Shown here: positions 34,634-42,651 of the stretch, in pieces
Position numbering within the stretch: position 1 is the stretch's first letter
How the letters are laid out: each line of letters starts with the position of its first letter
Source: Hymenobacter piscis
GTDB lineage: Bacteria; Bacteroidota; Bacteroidia; Cytophagales; Hymenobacteraceae
Direction: 5' to 3'
Length of the DNA: 64,000 nucleotides
Assembly (NCBI RefSeq): GCF_018760735.1
Contig: NZ_JAHHZN010000001.1
Location: 372,001 to 436,000 of the forward strand
The notes under the pieces: model-generated
Databases searched by the model: none
The model's input: only the letters and a program-made list of their open reading frames with translations
What the model was told of the DNA's origin: nothing
Position numbers and translations under genes: made by a program

Positions 34634-35353
34634 ATGATCAACTCTGAAGCAACTTCTTTCCTGGGGCGCACGCTGCGCCGCCGTTCTTTTCTGCGGGTTG
34701 CCGGCGCTACGGCGGCTTCATCGGCCCTGGTGCTGGCCGGCTGCGGCGAAGACCCCGCGCCCGCTCCTACCCCCGATACCACCACCCTCGGCTTCAAGCA
34801 GGATGATACCGGCGTGCTGAACTTTGCCTACCTGCTGGAACAGCTGGAAGCGGCGTTCTACCAGAAGGTGGTGGAGGCATTCCCCGCCGACTTTACCGCG
34901 GCTGACAAGGCGGCCTTCCTCGATTTGCGCGACCACGAAGTCATTCACCGGGAGTTCCTCAAGTTTGCCCTGAGCACCAATGCCTACGACGCAGGCCTGA
35001 CGACGCCGCTGGCTTTCAACTTCACGGCCTTCACTCTCACCACCCGGGCCGGCGTGTACGCCGCCGCCCGCACGCTGGAAGATGTGGGCGTGGGTGCCTA
35101 CAACGGACTGGCCAGGCGCATTGCCAACCCCCAGTATTTGCAGCTGCTGGCCAAGCTGGCTTCCGTAGAAGCCCGCCACGCGGCCTTCGTGCGCGACCAG
35201 GCCGAGCCCAATTCCTTTGCCGCCTCCGACGTAATTGCGGATTCGGGCAGCCTCGCCGGCCTCGATACGGTGAAAACGCCCGCCGAAGTGGCTACTCTCA
35301 TTGCTTCCCTGCTCCCGGTAGTGCTCATTACCGATGGCCTCATGTTACTCTAA
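34634..35353 (+). CDS. Ferritin-like domain lipoprotein (A')
   Basis: A 239-aa protein from ATG 34634 (the longer frame reads through the promoter). RRRSFLR is a good Tat motif and LAGC a lipobox. The Ferritin_2 body has LEQLEAAFYQKV, LRDHEVIHREFL, EDVGVGAYNG and SVEARHAAFVR, closely matching protein A. It starts a second two-gene unit after a terminator, so regulation can differ from A-B. Confidence 0.85.
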   Translation: MINSEATSFLGRTLRRRSFLRVAGATAASSALVLAGCGEDPAPAPTPDTTTLGFKQDDTGVLNFAYLLEQLEAAFYQKVVEAFPADFTAADKAAFLDLRDHEVIHREFLKFALSTNAYDAGLTTPLAFNFTAFTLTTRAGVYAAARTLEDVGVGAYNGLARRIANPQYLQLLAKLASVEARHAAFVRDQAEPNSFAASDVIADSGSLAGLDTVKTPAEVATLIASLLPVVLITDGLMLL

Positions 35354-35374
35354 GCCGCGCCCGGCCCCTTTCCT

Positions 35375-36280
35375 ATGGATTTCCTGAACCTGCTGGCCCG
35401 GCTGGCCGACCTCGATACGACACCTGCCCTGCCCGCTGCGGCCCCGCGCCGGGCCGCCCTCGGCCGGCTTGGCCAGGCGGGCACGGCGCTGCTGCCCGCC
35501 CTGCTCACGGGCCTGAGCCGGCCGGCCGCCGCCACGCCCCAGAACACCAAAACCCGCCTCGATGCCCTGCACCTGGCCCTGCAACTGGAGCTGCTCGAAA
35601 ACGAGTTCTACTCCCGGGCCCTGGGCCTGGTGGCCGGCTTTTCGGCCGTGCCATTTTCGGCTACCGAAAAAACCGCCATCCAGACCATTCAGCAGCACGA
35701 GGCCCAGCACGTTGCCCTGTTCCAGCGGCTGATTACCGATTCGGGCAGCTCCCTCGACCCGGTTGTGCGCTACGACTTCACCGGCAGTAAAAACGGCGCC
35801 CAGCCGGCCCTTTACCCCGATGTACAGACCAACCCCGATACTTTTCTGCAAGTAGCCCAGCTGCTGGAAGATGCCGGCGTTCGGGCTTACAAGGGCCAGG
35901 TGGAGTTTCTGCAATCAGACGACTACCTGCTGGAAGCGGCCGTCCGGACCCACTCCACCGAGGCCCGCCACGCCTCTCACATCCGCACCATGCGGCGGCA
36001 GCGCGGCGCTACCGTAAAAAGCTGGATCAGCGCCTCCGATGCGGCCATTACCACGCCCGGCTCGGTGCCGGCCAAGGTGTACGAGGGCGAGGACAACATC
36101 ACGCAGTACGTCACCATCGGGACCAGCCTGGTTCAGGTGCCCTTCGACTCAACGCTGCCCATCAACGTGGGGACGCCACCCCTGACCCCGACCCAGGTGC
36201 TGGCCAAAGTAGCCGAAGCCTTCGACGAGCCCCTGAACGCCCAGACGGCCACCGCGCTGCTCCAGCTCTTTACATACTGA
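35375..36280 (+). CDS. Ferritin-like domain protein (B')
   Basis: A 301-aa protein resembling B: LALQLELLENEFYSRAL, IQQHEAQHVALF, EDAGVRAYKGQVEF and HSTEARHASHIRTMRRQ. The N-terminal segment (APRRAALGRLGQAGTALLPA) is a weak Tat-like signal with poor hydrophobicity, unlike B, so export is less certain. It lies 21 bp after A' and is followed by a strong terminator. Confidence 0.82.
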   Translation: MDFLNLLARLADLDTTPALPAAAPRRAALGRLGQAGTALLPALLTGLSRPAAATPQNTKTRLDALHLALQLELLENEFYSRALGLVAGFSAVPFSATEKTAIQTIQQHEAQHVALFQRLITDSGSSLDPVVRYDFTGSKNGAQPALYPDVQTNPDTFLQVAQLLEDAGVRAYKGQVEFLQSDDYLLEAAVRTHSTEARHASHIRTMRRQRGATVKSWISASDAAITTPGSVPAKVYEGEDNITQYVTIGTSLVQVPFDSTLPINVGTPPLTPTQVLAKVAEAFDEPLNAQTATALLQLFTY

Positions 36281-36330
36281 TCATCCCGGCGTCACACCCA
36301 GGAAATGCCGGGTGTTGACCTTTGCAGGGC

Positions 36331-36360
36331 AAGGAGCAGCCTCCGGCTGCTCCTTTTTTT
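36331..36360 (+). terminator. Terminator of the A'-B' pair
   Basis: A perfect 10-bp stem AAGGAGCAGC / GCTGCTCCTT with a 5-nt loop, ending in seven T. Confidence 0.92.
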
Positions 36361-36553
36361 GTGCACCAACAAGGGCACTGGTGGCCCTCATTTTGCACCC
36401 GTTCAGCTTGCATTCCAGCAGTATTTAGTTGTATCTTTCAACAAAGAATCGAAATCAAGTAACCACCCCTCAGCTTTTTTTCAGCTTCTTCGTACAACTG
36501 CCTGCTTACTGTTCCGCGCTTGTTTACCACCCATGAAAACCAACTAAAAAGCC

Positions 36554-36748
36554 ATGTTAGAGTATGCAAAGACCATTTTGCTCAAGGTGAGCTTCGACAA
36601 GATCCTGTTTGAAAAAGAATTGCGCAAAGCCCTGCGGACCCTGGTGCCCGCTGAGCTTTCGGAGCTGAAAGCCTGGTGTTACCAGCAGTTCTCCCGGCTC
36701 TACCGCCGCATTCTGAACCGGGTATTTTCCCAGCCCACGCTCGCCTAA
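36554..36748 (+). CDS. 64-aa basic helical protein of unknown function
   Basis: The product is charged and helix-rich (FEKELRKALRTLVPAELSEL, RLYRRILNRVF), without a signal or membrane segment. A -7-like TATCTTTC lies at 36432-36439, and a four-codon mini-ORF (MKTN, stop) ends a few bases before its ATG. A strong hairpin follows the stop. Stand-alone, promoter and terminator suggest a real gene; no family is recognised. Confidence 0.65.
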   Translation: MLEYAKTILLKVSFDKILFEKELRKALRTLVPAELSELKAWCYQQFSRLYRRILNRVFSQPTLA

Positions 36749-36796
36749 CGTTCCCCCTTTTCCAACCACCCTTTTTCCCAACACCCGTTTCCCACC

Positions 36797-36849
36797 TACC
36801 GGAGCCGGGCGCCGCTTTCCCTCCGGAAAGCCTGCGCCCGGCTCCGGTA
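36797..36849. terminator. Bidirectional terminator between the 64-aa gene and queG
   Basis: A perfect 15-bp stem (TACCGGAGCCGGGCG and complement) with a second small hairpin (CTTTCC / GGAAAG) in the loop. A TTTTAT run follows on the plus strand. Confidence 0.85.
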
Positions 36850-36861
36850 GTTTTATAGCTT

Positions 36862-37800
36862 CTAAACTCCCTCCTCCGTCACGAACCGGATGTTGCGCTG
36901 CAGGCCCGCGTAGCCGGTGCGCTTCACGGCCGACTGCCGGAACAGCTCCGAGAACAGCTCGTGGGTGATTTCCTGCCAGTCGGTGCGGGAGAGGCCCGGC
37001 AGGGCCGGGTGGGGGTTGAACTGGGGCTCCTGATGGGGCCGGGCGAAGCGGTTCCAGGGACACACGTCCTGGCAGATGTCGCAGCCGAACACCCAGTTGC
37101 CGAACTGCCCGTCCATTTCCCTTGGAATCTGGTCTTTGAGCTCGATGGTGAAGTAGCTGATGCACTTGCTGCCATCCACCACGTAGGGCTCGGTGATGGC
37201 CTGGGTGGGGCAGGCGTCCACGCATTTGGTGCAGGTGCCGCAGTAGTCCTTGATGGGGCCATCGTAGTCGAGGGGCACGTCCACGATGAGCTCGGCAATG
37301 AAGTAGAACGAGCCGACGCCGGGCGTAATCAGGTTGGAATTCTTGCCCACCCAGCCCAGACCGCTTTTCTTCGCCCAGGCCTTGTCCATCACCGGGGCCG
37401 AATCAACGAAGCAGCGCCCCCCGATTTCCCCGATTTCCTGCTGCATATCGTGGAGTAGCTCCTTGAGCTTGTCCTTGATGACGAAGTGGTAGTCGCGGCC
37501 GTAGGCGTACTTGCTGATTTTGAGCGTGTCGTCGGGCTGCTGGGTTTCCGCGGGCGGGTAGTAGTTGAGCAGCAGCGAAATCACCGACCGGGCCCCGTCT
37601 ACGAGCAGGCGCGGGTCGAGGCGCTTGTCAAAGTGGTTGGCCATGTAGGCCATCTGGCCGTGCATGTTCTGGTTAAGCCAGTTTTCGAGCCGGGGCGCTT
37701 CCTCTTCCAGAAATCCGGCCTCCGAAATACCACAGTACATAAAGCCCAGCTCCGCCGCCCGGCGTTTGATGAAAGCAGTATAGTGGGCAGTAGGCAGCAT
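36862..37800 (-). CDS. queG: Epoxyqueuosine reductase
   Basis: A 312-aa cobalamin-dependent iron-sulfur enzyme for the final step of queuosine formation in tRNA. Two 4Fe-4S cysteine sets are visible: [15 protein letters not shown], then [13 protein letters not shown]. An upstream segment shows [19 protein letters not shown] and [20 protein letters not shown], typical of the family. It ends after the Fe-S domain and lacks the C-terminal HEAT extension of longer homologues, as in many Bacteroidota. Confidence 0.95.
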   Translation of the reverse strand: MLPTAHYTAFIKRRAAELGFMYCGISEAGFLEEEAPRLENWLNQNMHGQMAYMANHFDKRLDPRLLVDGARSVISLLLNYYPPAETQQPDDTLKISKYAYGRDYHFVIKDKLKELLHDMQQEIGEIGGRCFVDSAPVMDKAWAKKSGLGWVGKNSNLITPGVGSFYFIAELIVDVPLDYDGPIKDYCGTCTKCVDACPTQAITEPYVVDGSKCISYFTIELKDQIPREMDGQFGNWVFGCDICQDVCPWNRFARPHQEPQFNPHPALPGLSRTDWQEITHELFSELFRQSAVKRTGYAGLQRNIRFVTEEGV

Positions 37801-37823
37801 GGGCAGTAGAACTTAAGAAGAGC

Positions 37824-37831
37824 CAAAAATA
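37824..37831 (-). promoter_or_regulatory. -7 box TATTTTTG of queG
   Basis: A perfect TAnnTTTG, 23 nt upstream of the queG start. It touches the edge of a hairpin repeat. Confidence 0.6.
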
Positions 37832-37832
37832 C

Positions 37833-37929
37833 GTCATCCTGAGCGGAGCGAAGGACCTTACTCCGCGGGAACAACTACCTGGGCAGGTCGTTTCCGCGGG
37901 ATAAGATCCTTCGCTCCGCTCAGGATGAC
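37833..37929. repeat. Hairpin repeat, GTCATCCTGAGCG family
   Basis: Arms 37833-37860 and 37902-37929 pair over 28 bp with one mismatch. An inner CCGCGGGAA...TTTCCGCGG adds a second stem. The core is identical to the inner arm of the 24134 hairpin, while the outer and loop parts differ. Confidence 0.88.
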
Positions 37930-37943
37930 AGTTTTTTCAGGCC

Positions 37944-38990
37944 TCAGCTAAACAGCTCCCCCGTGGCGGAATTGCCGCGCAGGTGCTGGGGCATGGGGCG
38001 GCCCAGGTGCTCGTAGGCGGCCTCGGTGGCTTCGCGGCCGCGGCTGGTGCGCTTGAGGTAGCCTTCCTGAATCAGGAAGGGCTCGTAGACTTCCTCGATG
38101 GTTTCGCCTTCCTCGCCGCAGGCCGTGGCAATGGTGCTGATGCCCACCGGGCCACCCTTGAACTTGTCGATGATGGTGGTCAGAATGCGCTTGTCCATGT
38201 CGTCGAGGCCGCGGGCGTCCACGTCGAGGGCGGCCAGGGCAAACTGGGCAATGTCCTGGGTGATGGTGCCGTTGCCTTTGATCTGGGCGAAGTCGCGGGT
38301 GCGGCGCAGCAGGTTGTTGGCGATGCGCGGGGTGCCGCGGGAGCGGCGGGCAATTTCGTAGGCGGCCTCGTCGTGAATGGGCGTGGCCAGGATTTCGGCC
38401 GAGCGGCCCACGATGCTGGTCAGCAGCTTGGCATCGTAGTACTCGAGGCGGGCGCTGATGCCGAAGCGGGCCCGGAGCGGGGCCGTGAGCATGCCCGAGC
38501 GCGTGGTGGCCCCGATGAGGGTAAAGGGCGAGAGCGAAATCTGCACCGAGCGGGCATTCGGGCCCGAATCGAGCATGATGTCGATGCGGTAATCCTCCAT
38601 GGCCGAGTACAGGTACTCCTCCACCACCGGGTTGAGGCGGTGAATCTCATCGATGAAGAGCACGTCGTGGGGCTCCAGGTTGGTGAGCAGGCCCGCTAGG
38701 TCGGAGGGCTTGTCGAGCACCGGCCCGGAGGTCATCTTGATGCCGGCTTCCAGCTCGTTGGCGATGATGTGCGATAGGGTGGTTTTGCCCAGGCCGGGCG
38801 GGCCGTGGAGCAGCACGTGGTCGAGGGCATCGCCGCGGCGCTTGGCGGCGGCCACGAACACCTTCAGGTTTTCGACCACCTTGTCCTGACCGGCGAAATC
38901 GTCGAAGGAAAGGGGCCGCAGGGCCTTGTCAATGTCTTTGTCGGTGGCGTCGTAGTGGTCGGTGCCACCCGTTAGCAGCGGTTCGCGCAT
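37944..38990 (-). CDS. ruvB: Holliday junction branch-migration ATPase RuvB
   Basis: A 348-aa AAA+ motor. [18 protein letters not shown] opens the domain; Walker [15 protein letters not shown], Walker [11 protein letters not shown] and sensor [18 protein letters not shown] follow, then a winged-helix C-terminus ([18 protein letters not shown]). Known role: driving Holliday junction migration with RuvA. I use ATG 38990 (MREPLLTGG), the usual N-terminus. A -7-like TATCTTTC lies just upstream at 39017-39024. Confidence 0.97.
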   Translation of the reverse strand: MREPLLTGGTDHYDATDKDIDKALRPLSFDDFAGQDKVVENLKVFVAAAKRRGDALDHVLLHGPPGLGKTTLSHIIANELEAGIKMTSGPVLDKPSDLAGLLTNLEPHDVLFIDEIHRLNPVVEEYLYSAMEDYRIDIMLDSGPNARSVQISLSPFTLIGATTRSGMLTAPLRARFGISARLEYYDAKLLTSIVGRSAEILATPIHDEAAYEIARRSRGTPRIANNLLRRTRDFAQIKGNGTITQDIAQFALAALDVDARGLDDMDKRILTTIIDKFKGGPVGISTIATACGEEGETIEEVYEPFLIQEGYLKRTSRGREATEAAYEHLGRPMPQHLRGNSATGELFS

Positions 38991-39114
38991 AGTTCTGGCA
39001 TTGGGTTGAGCGTGTCGAAAGATAACACCTTGCCGCCGGCCTTGGTGCATTTTTTAGCAAAATAATACCTGTAATTTTGCATATAGCTAATTAAATTAGC
39101 AAACATCATCGCAA

Positions 39115-39186
39115 CGCCGGAAGAATCGGAGCTAGGTCCTGGCAGGAAACTGCTCAACGACTCACCCCGGATACCTCCGGCGGCGG
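39115..39186. repeat. Degenerate copy of the CGCCGGAGGAAT hairpin repeat
   Basis: CGCCGGAAGAATCGG at the left and CCGGATACCTCCGGCGG at the right pair imperfectly. Aligned with 40233-40307, the loop regions also match (AGGTC, GGAA-CTG, CAACG-TCA), so both are copies of one element flanking the 39246 gene. Confidence 0.7.
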
Positions 39187-39245
39187 CCTGACCGCGCGCA
39201 ATTCCGCCCGCCGTGTAACTTGCCGCCTCAACCACCCACCCCCGT

Positions 39246-40217
39246 ATGCCCGCTTCCGCTTCCTGGCTCGACACGCTGCCGCCTGACTTTTACGACCAGC
39301 TGGCCCGCAGCCTCAGCCTGCACGGCATGGCGGCGCTGGAGCTGCTGAGCCGGCCCGCTACGCCCCTCACCGACCGCCTGCACCACCTGACCCGCCTCGA
39401 CGTGGCCCCCGTGCAGCGCCTGAACGGTATCGGGAGCCACGAGCAGCTGCTGGCGGCGCTGCAGCAGGAGCCGCTGGCCGTGTATCACCTGCTGCTGCTG
39501 GGCCGCCTGACGCTGGAAACCAGCCTGGCCGCGCCGGTGCTGGCCTACGTGCAGCAGTCGATGGGCATCGACGCGGAACAATTGCACACGCTGCTAACCT
39601 ACTGCCTGGAGCTGAGCGGGGCCTTTCTGGGGCAGCTGGAGGAGCACGTAGCGGCTCCGGCGGGCGTGGCTTCGCTGGGTTTGCACCGGCTGGCGGTGGA
39701 AGAAGCCTTTGCCGAATTGGTGGCTCAGCTGCCCGCCCCCGCGCTGCCGGCCGCCAGTCTGCGCCTCACCGAGCCCCAACTGCACATGCTGCGCCTGGCT
39801 TTGCTGCTGGTGCACAGCCTGCCCGCCGACACTGACCACGCCTTTCTGCGGGCCGTGGCCGCCCTGCCCCACCTGCGGGCCGAGGCGCTGGAGCCCCTCA
39901 TTGCCCATCTGGGCCGGGTGCGGGCCCAGGAGCCGCTGGCTCTCACCATGCCCGAGCTGGTGCAGCTCTACCAGGGCATGCAGGTCTGCGGGATGGTGTT
40001 CGTGTCGGACGTAATGAGCCGGCTGGGGTTGGAAGACGCCTTCCCGGCCCTGCCCGACGAGGAGCGCGAGGCCACTGAGCCCGCCCCGGCCAGCAACCGT
40101 CAGGCCGTGGGCGAGATGGTCAGCGGCTTTACCCACTGGGTGCAGCATACCTTCCCCGACGACCCCGAAATAGCCCGCGCCCGGCAGCAGGTGCTGGCCC
40201 TGGCCGATACGCTGTAA
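39246..40217 (+). CDS. Conserved-looking helical protein of unknown function
   Basis: A 323-aa protein, Leu/Ala-rich and almost wholly helical (LARSLSLHGMAALELLSR, LHMLRLALLLVHSLPADTDH), acidic near the C-terminus. There is no signal peptide, clear membrane helix or recognised domain. It lies between two copies of the same intergenic repeat. A -7-like TAACTTGC lies close upstream. Function not assigned. Confidence 0.7.
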   Translation: MPASASWLDTLPPDFYDQLARSLSLHGMAALELLSRPATPLTDRLHHLTRLDVAPVQRLNGIGSHEQLLAALQQEPLAVYHLLLLGRLTLETSLAAPVLAYVQQSMGIDAEQLHTLLTYCLELSGAFLGQLEEHVAAPAGVASLGLHRLAVEEAFAELVAQLPAPALPAASLRLTEPQLHMLRLALLLVHSLPADTDHAFLRAVAALPHLRAEALEPLIAHLGRVRAQEPLALTMPELVQLYQGMQVCGMVFVSDVMSRLGLEDAFPALPDEEREATEPAPASNRQAVGEMVSGFTHWVQHTFPDDPEIARARQQVLALADTL

Positions 40218-40226
40218 ACTGGTACC

Positions 40227-40314
40227 GTCATTCCGGCGCCGGAGGAATTCGGATCAGGTCATCGCACGGAACTGTCCAACGGTTCAACCCGGATTCCTCC
40301 GGCGGCGGAATGAC
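40227..40314. repeat. Hairpin repeat with 26-bp arms
   Basis: Arms 40227-40252 and 40289-40314 pair with two mismatches (GTCATTCCGGCGCCGGAGGA and its complement). It begins 10 bp after the upstream stop and ends 10 bp before the HIRAN gene stop. Confidence 0.85.
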
Positions 40315-40323
40315 AACGGGGTG

Positions 40324-40665
40324 TTACTGGGCCAGCAAAACTTCGATTTCCAGGTGCAGCCACTCTTCTTCCCAGGCTTTGTGGGTGAGGCGGGCGCTGA
40401 GCGGGTAGCCGGCATCGAGGAGGCGGGCGACGGTTTCGTTGCGGCCCTCGGGCAGGTAGCCGAGCCAGAAGGCCTCGGGACCGGTGGTGAGCACGCGCAC
40501 GGCCCAATCGTCGTAGGAGCTGTCGGCTTCGCGTTCCAGGGCCAGTGGCTGCGTGGGCTGAAGGCTGGGCTCGAACTCGCGCAGACCGGGGCGGTGGGTG
40601 GTACCGGCCACCAGGCATTCGAGCAAAACCAGGGCCTTGGCGGCGGAATCGGGAGTGGAGGACAT
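40324..40665 (-). CDS. Stand-alone HIRAN-domain protein
   Basis: A 113-aa protein from ATG 40665. Nearly the whole chain follows the HIRAN pattern: PLALEREADSSYDDWAVRVL (the conserved L-x-R-E-x-x-N/S-x-Y-D-x-x-A-x-x-V), FWLGYLPEGRNETVARLLDA and a final beta-strand. HIRAN domains bind DNA 3' ends in helicases such as HLTF, but many bacterial ones are single-domain and uncharacterised. It is transcribed divergently from the DUF4268 gene. Confidence 0.8.
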   Translation of the reverse strand: MSSTPDSAAKALVLLECLVAGTTHRPGLREFEPSLQPTQPLALEREADSSYDDWAVRVLTTGPEAFWLGYLPEGRNETVARLLDAGYPLSARLTHKAWEEEWLHLEIEVLLAQ

Positions 40666-40755
40666 GGGGAGTTGGGCGTAGTGAGGCCGTAAAATACGGA
40701 GGGAAACGGGTTTATGCCCAACTGCTCCCACCAAGGCCCGCTGCGGCGGCGGGTT

Positions 40756-40763
40756 TATCTTTG
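40756..40763 (+). promoter_or_regulatory. -7 box TATCTTTG of the DUF4268 gene
   Basis: A perfect TAnnTTTG with 7 nt to the ATG, implying a leaderless or nearly leaderless mRNA. Confidence 0.7.
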
Positions 40764-40770
40764 CCCCATC

Positions 40771-41232
40771 ATGTATAGCAAGACTGAAGTCACCCAGCTC
40801 CGCCAGGCTTTCTGGACCACGTTCGGCCAGTATATGCAGCCCGTGCCCTCGGCCGACGGCGGCCCCATCAACTGGATTAACTACAAAACCGGCCTCAAGC
40901 ACGTGTATTTCCGCCTGCACGCCGACAACCGCCACGCCACCATCGGCATCGACATTACCCACCCCGACGCGGGCCTGCGGGAGCTGTTCTTCGAGCAGTT
41001 CCGGGAGGTGCGGGCGATGCTGGAAGAAGCCACTGGCGAAACCTGGACCTGGGAGGCCGAGTCCCTCGACGCCAACGGCCAGCCCCTTAGCCGCATCTAC
41101 CAGGAGCTGCGCCCCGTCAACCTGTTCTCCCGCGACGACTGGCCCCGGCTCATTTCCTTCTTCAAGCCCCGCCTGATGGCCCTCGACGAGTTCTGGAGCA
41201 CCGGGCAGTACGCTTTTGACGAACTGCGGTAA
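40771..41232 (+). CDS. DUF4268 domain protein
   Basis: A 153-aa protein covered by DUF4268: LRQAFWTTFGQYMQPVPSA, GPINWINYKTGLKHVYFRL, and ISFFKPRLMALDEFW near the end. The family is abundant in Bacteroidota and sometimes found with restriction-modification genes, but has no defined activity. I use ATG 40771 because the promoter box lies just upstream of it. Confidence 0.88.
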   Translation: MYSKTEVTQLRQAFWTTFGQYMQPVPSADGGPINWINYKTGLKHVYFRLHADNRHATIGIDITHPDAGLRELFFEQFREVRAMLEEATGETWTWEAESLDANGQPLSRIYQELRPVNLFSRDDWPRLISFFKPRLMALDEFWSTGQYAFDELR

Positions 41233-41274
41233 GAAGGCTTATCGGCAACCCTGGACAAGATCTGACTTTGCGAC

Positions 41275-41829
41275 TCAATCTATTCCCAGGTCGGTGGTGA
41301 AACTATCGGTCAGCTTGATTTCCGGCTCGCTGATTCCGCATTTATCAGCCGTGAGGCCGATAACGGCTTGCTGCACTTCGTAGAGCGTGGCCGGCCGGGG
41401 CAGCAGTTGCCGGTAGTTGTGGGCCAGTAGCCAGTCGGTAAAATCGGCCAGCGTGGCGCGGGGCCAGTCGGGCTGTGAAGGAGTTGGATAGCGCGGACTG
41501 AACAGCCGCTGCAGCCAGCCGCCCGGGGCCGTTGCGGGCATGGCCGGCACGGGCGGTAGCGGCAGCTTCAGGCAGGCTGCCAGTTGCGCCCGAACCGGCC
41601 CGTTGCGCCGCAACAACCCCAGCTCCCGGAGCGGCGTGGTGGCCGCCACGGCTTGGAACTGCGGCCGCAGGCAGTCTATCACCCGCGCCAGCAGCCCGGC
41701 GTGAACGGCCGTGCGGTTGGTATCAGTCGGCAGACCCCGCAGGAGCGCTACGGCGGCGGCCATGTCGCCCACGGTGCCGATGGTTTCGGCAAGGCCGTCA
41801 GGAATGGCGACCTGGAAGTACGCTTCCAT
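41275..41829 (-). CDS. Acyl-carrier-protein-like ORF with halves in reversed order
   Basis: The ORF gives 184 aa from ATG 41829. The frame stays open upstream to 41874, right after the tandem stops TAG-TAA of the preceding gene. That extra stretch reads LLKNTGLDSVELIYEMEAYF, the helix II/serine half of an ACP. The C-terminus (LYEVQQAVIGLTADKCGISE, then LTDSFTTDLGID) is the first half of an ACP domain, cut exactly before its serine. A middle segment (TPLRELGLLRRNGPV, ATLADFTDWLL) looks like a degenerate ACP lacking serine. It could be a rearranged fragment or an unusual start. Function not assigned. Confidence 0.5.
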   Translation of the reverse strand: MEAYFQVAIPDGLAETIGTVGDMAAAVALLRGLPTDTNRTAVHAGLLARVIDCLRPQFQAVAATTPLRELGLLRRNGPVRAQLAACLKLPLPPVPAMPATAPGGWLQRLFSPRYPTPSQPDWPRATLADFTDWLLAHNYRQLLPRPATLYEVQQAVIGLTADKCGISEPEIKLTDSFTTDLGID

Positions 41830-41877
41830 TTCGTAAATCAGCTCGACGCTATCCAGGCCCGTATTTTTCAGCAGTTA

Positions 41878-42579
41878 CTAACTCACCCAGCTATTCAGCA
41901 ACCGTACTTTGCGCCATTTGCCCTGGCGGCGCTTCAGCACCCACGTTTCGCCACTGCCGCATAGGCCGCCACAGATAGTGGAGATTTGCACGATTACGGT
42001 CTTTCCATCACGAGAGAAAAGAGGGGACGTCAGGCATGAGTAATCGTTTGTTTTGTAGTGGGCTTTCAGCATATCTAAAAGAGCAAATGGTCTTTTAGAT
42101 TGCTCTCGCATCGTCCAGACCTTATCGGCTGAAACAACCACATGATTAGGCAGAAACCGTTGTTCGAGCCCGAACCCTGAGGAAAATTTCATTTGAAGAC
42201 GCATAAAAGCGGTGTCAGCAGGAGCCAGCAGGTGGTCACGGCTGCATAGTTCCCCTAGCGTCCAGTCTCGTTCTCTAACTGCGTACCGAAACAGACGCGT
42301 TCTTGCCACAGGATACGTATTGTGTTCAAGCAGTACGCGGCTGATATAGAAATCGGCATGCGCCATGCCTTCGGGCGACATATCAGAGCTGGACTGCGCC
42401 AGCAGCTCCCGCACAAACCCATACAACACACTATCCGACACCAGCAGGCGCGGCGCCCCCCACCGCCGCTCCGGCTTTACCTCTGGCGGTGGTGGATACG
42501 CCGCCCGCAGATACACCGCGCAGAACACGGCCCCCAGTAGCAGGGCGGCACTAAAGAAACGACGGGTATCGGCTTGCAT
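41878..42579 (-). CDS. Membrane-anchored protein of unknown function
   Basis: A 233-aa protein. I use ATG 42579 because it begins a signal or anchor segment (RRFFSAALLLGAVFCAVYL); the longer frame passes through a terminator. The mature part is a mixed alpha/beta domain (PNHVVVSADKVWTMREQSKR, KTVIVQISTICGGLCGSGET) with no recognised family. It ends in tandem stops TAG-TAA just before the ACP-like frame. Confidence 0.7.
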   Translation of the reverse strand: MQADTRRFFSAALLLGAVFCAVYLRAAYPPPPEVKPERRWGAPRLLVSDSVLYGFVRELLAQSSSDMSPEGMAHADFYISRVLLEHNTYPVARTRLFRYAVRERDWTLGELCSRDHLLAPADTAFMRLQMKFSSGFGLEQRFLPNHVVVSADKVWTMREQSKRPFALLDMLKAHYKTNDYSCLTSPLFSRDGKTVIVQISTICGGLCGSGETWVLKRRQGKWRKVRLLNSWVS

Positions 42580-42598
42580 ATTCAGGTAGACAGCAAAA

Positions 42599-42630
42599 AA
42601 ACGGCCGCTCTGCTTCCAGAACGGCCGTTT
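42599..42630 (-). terminator. Terminator of the acyl-CoA dehydrogenase gene
   Basis: A 9-bp stem AAACGGCCG / CGGCCGTTT with a 14-nt loop, ending in a T-run on the minus strand. Confidence 0.9.
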
Positions 42631-42651
42631 AAACTTACGCAAACTGTTGGC

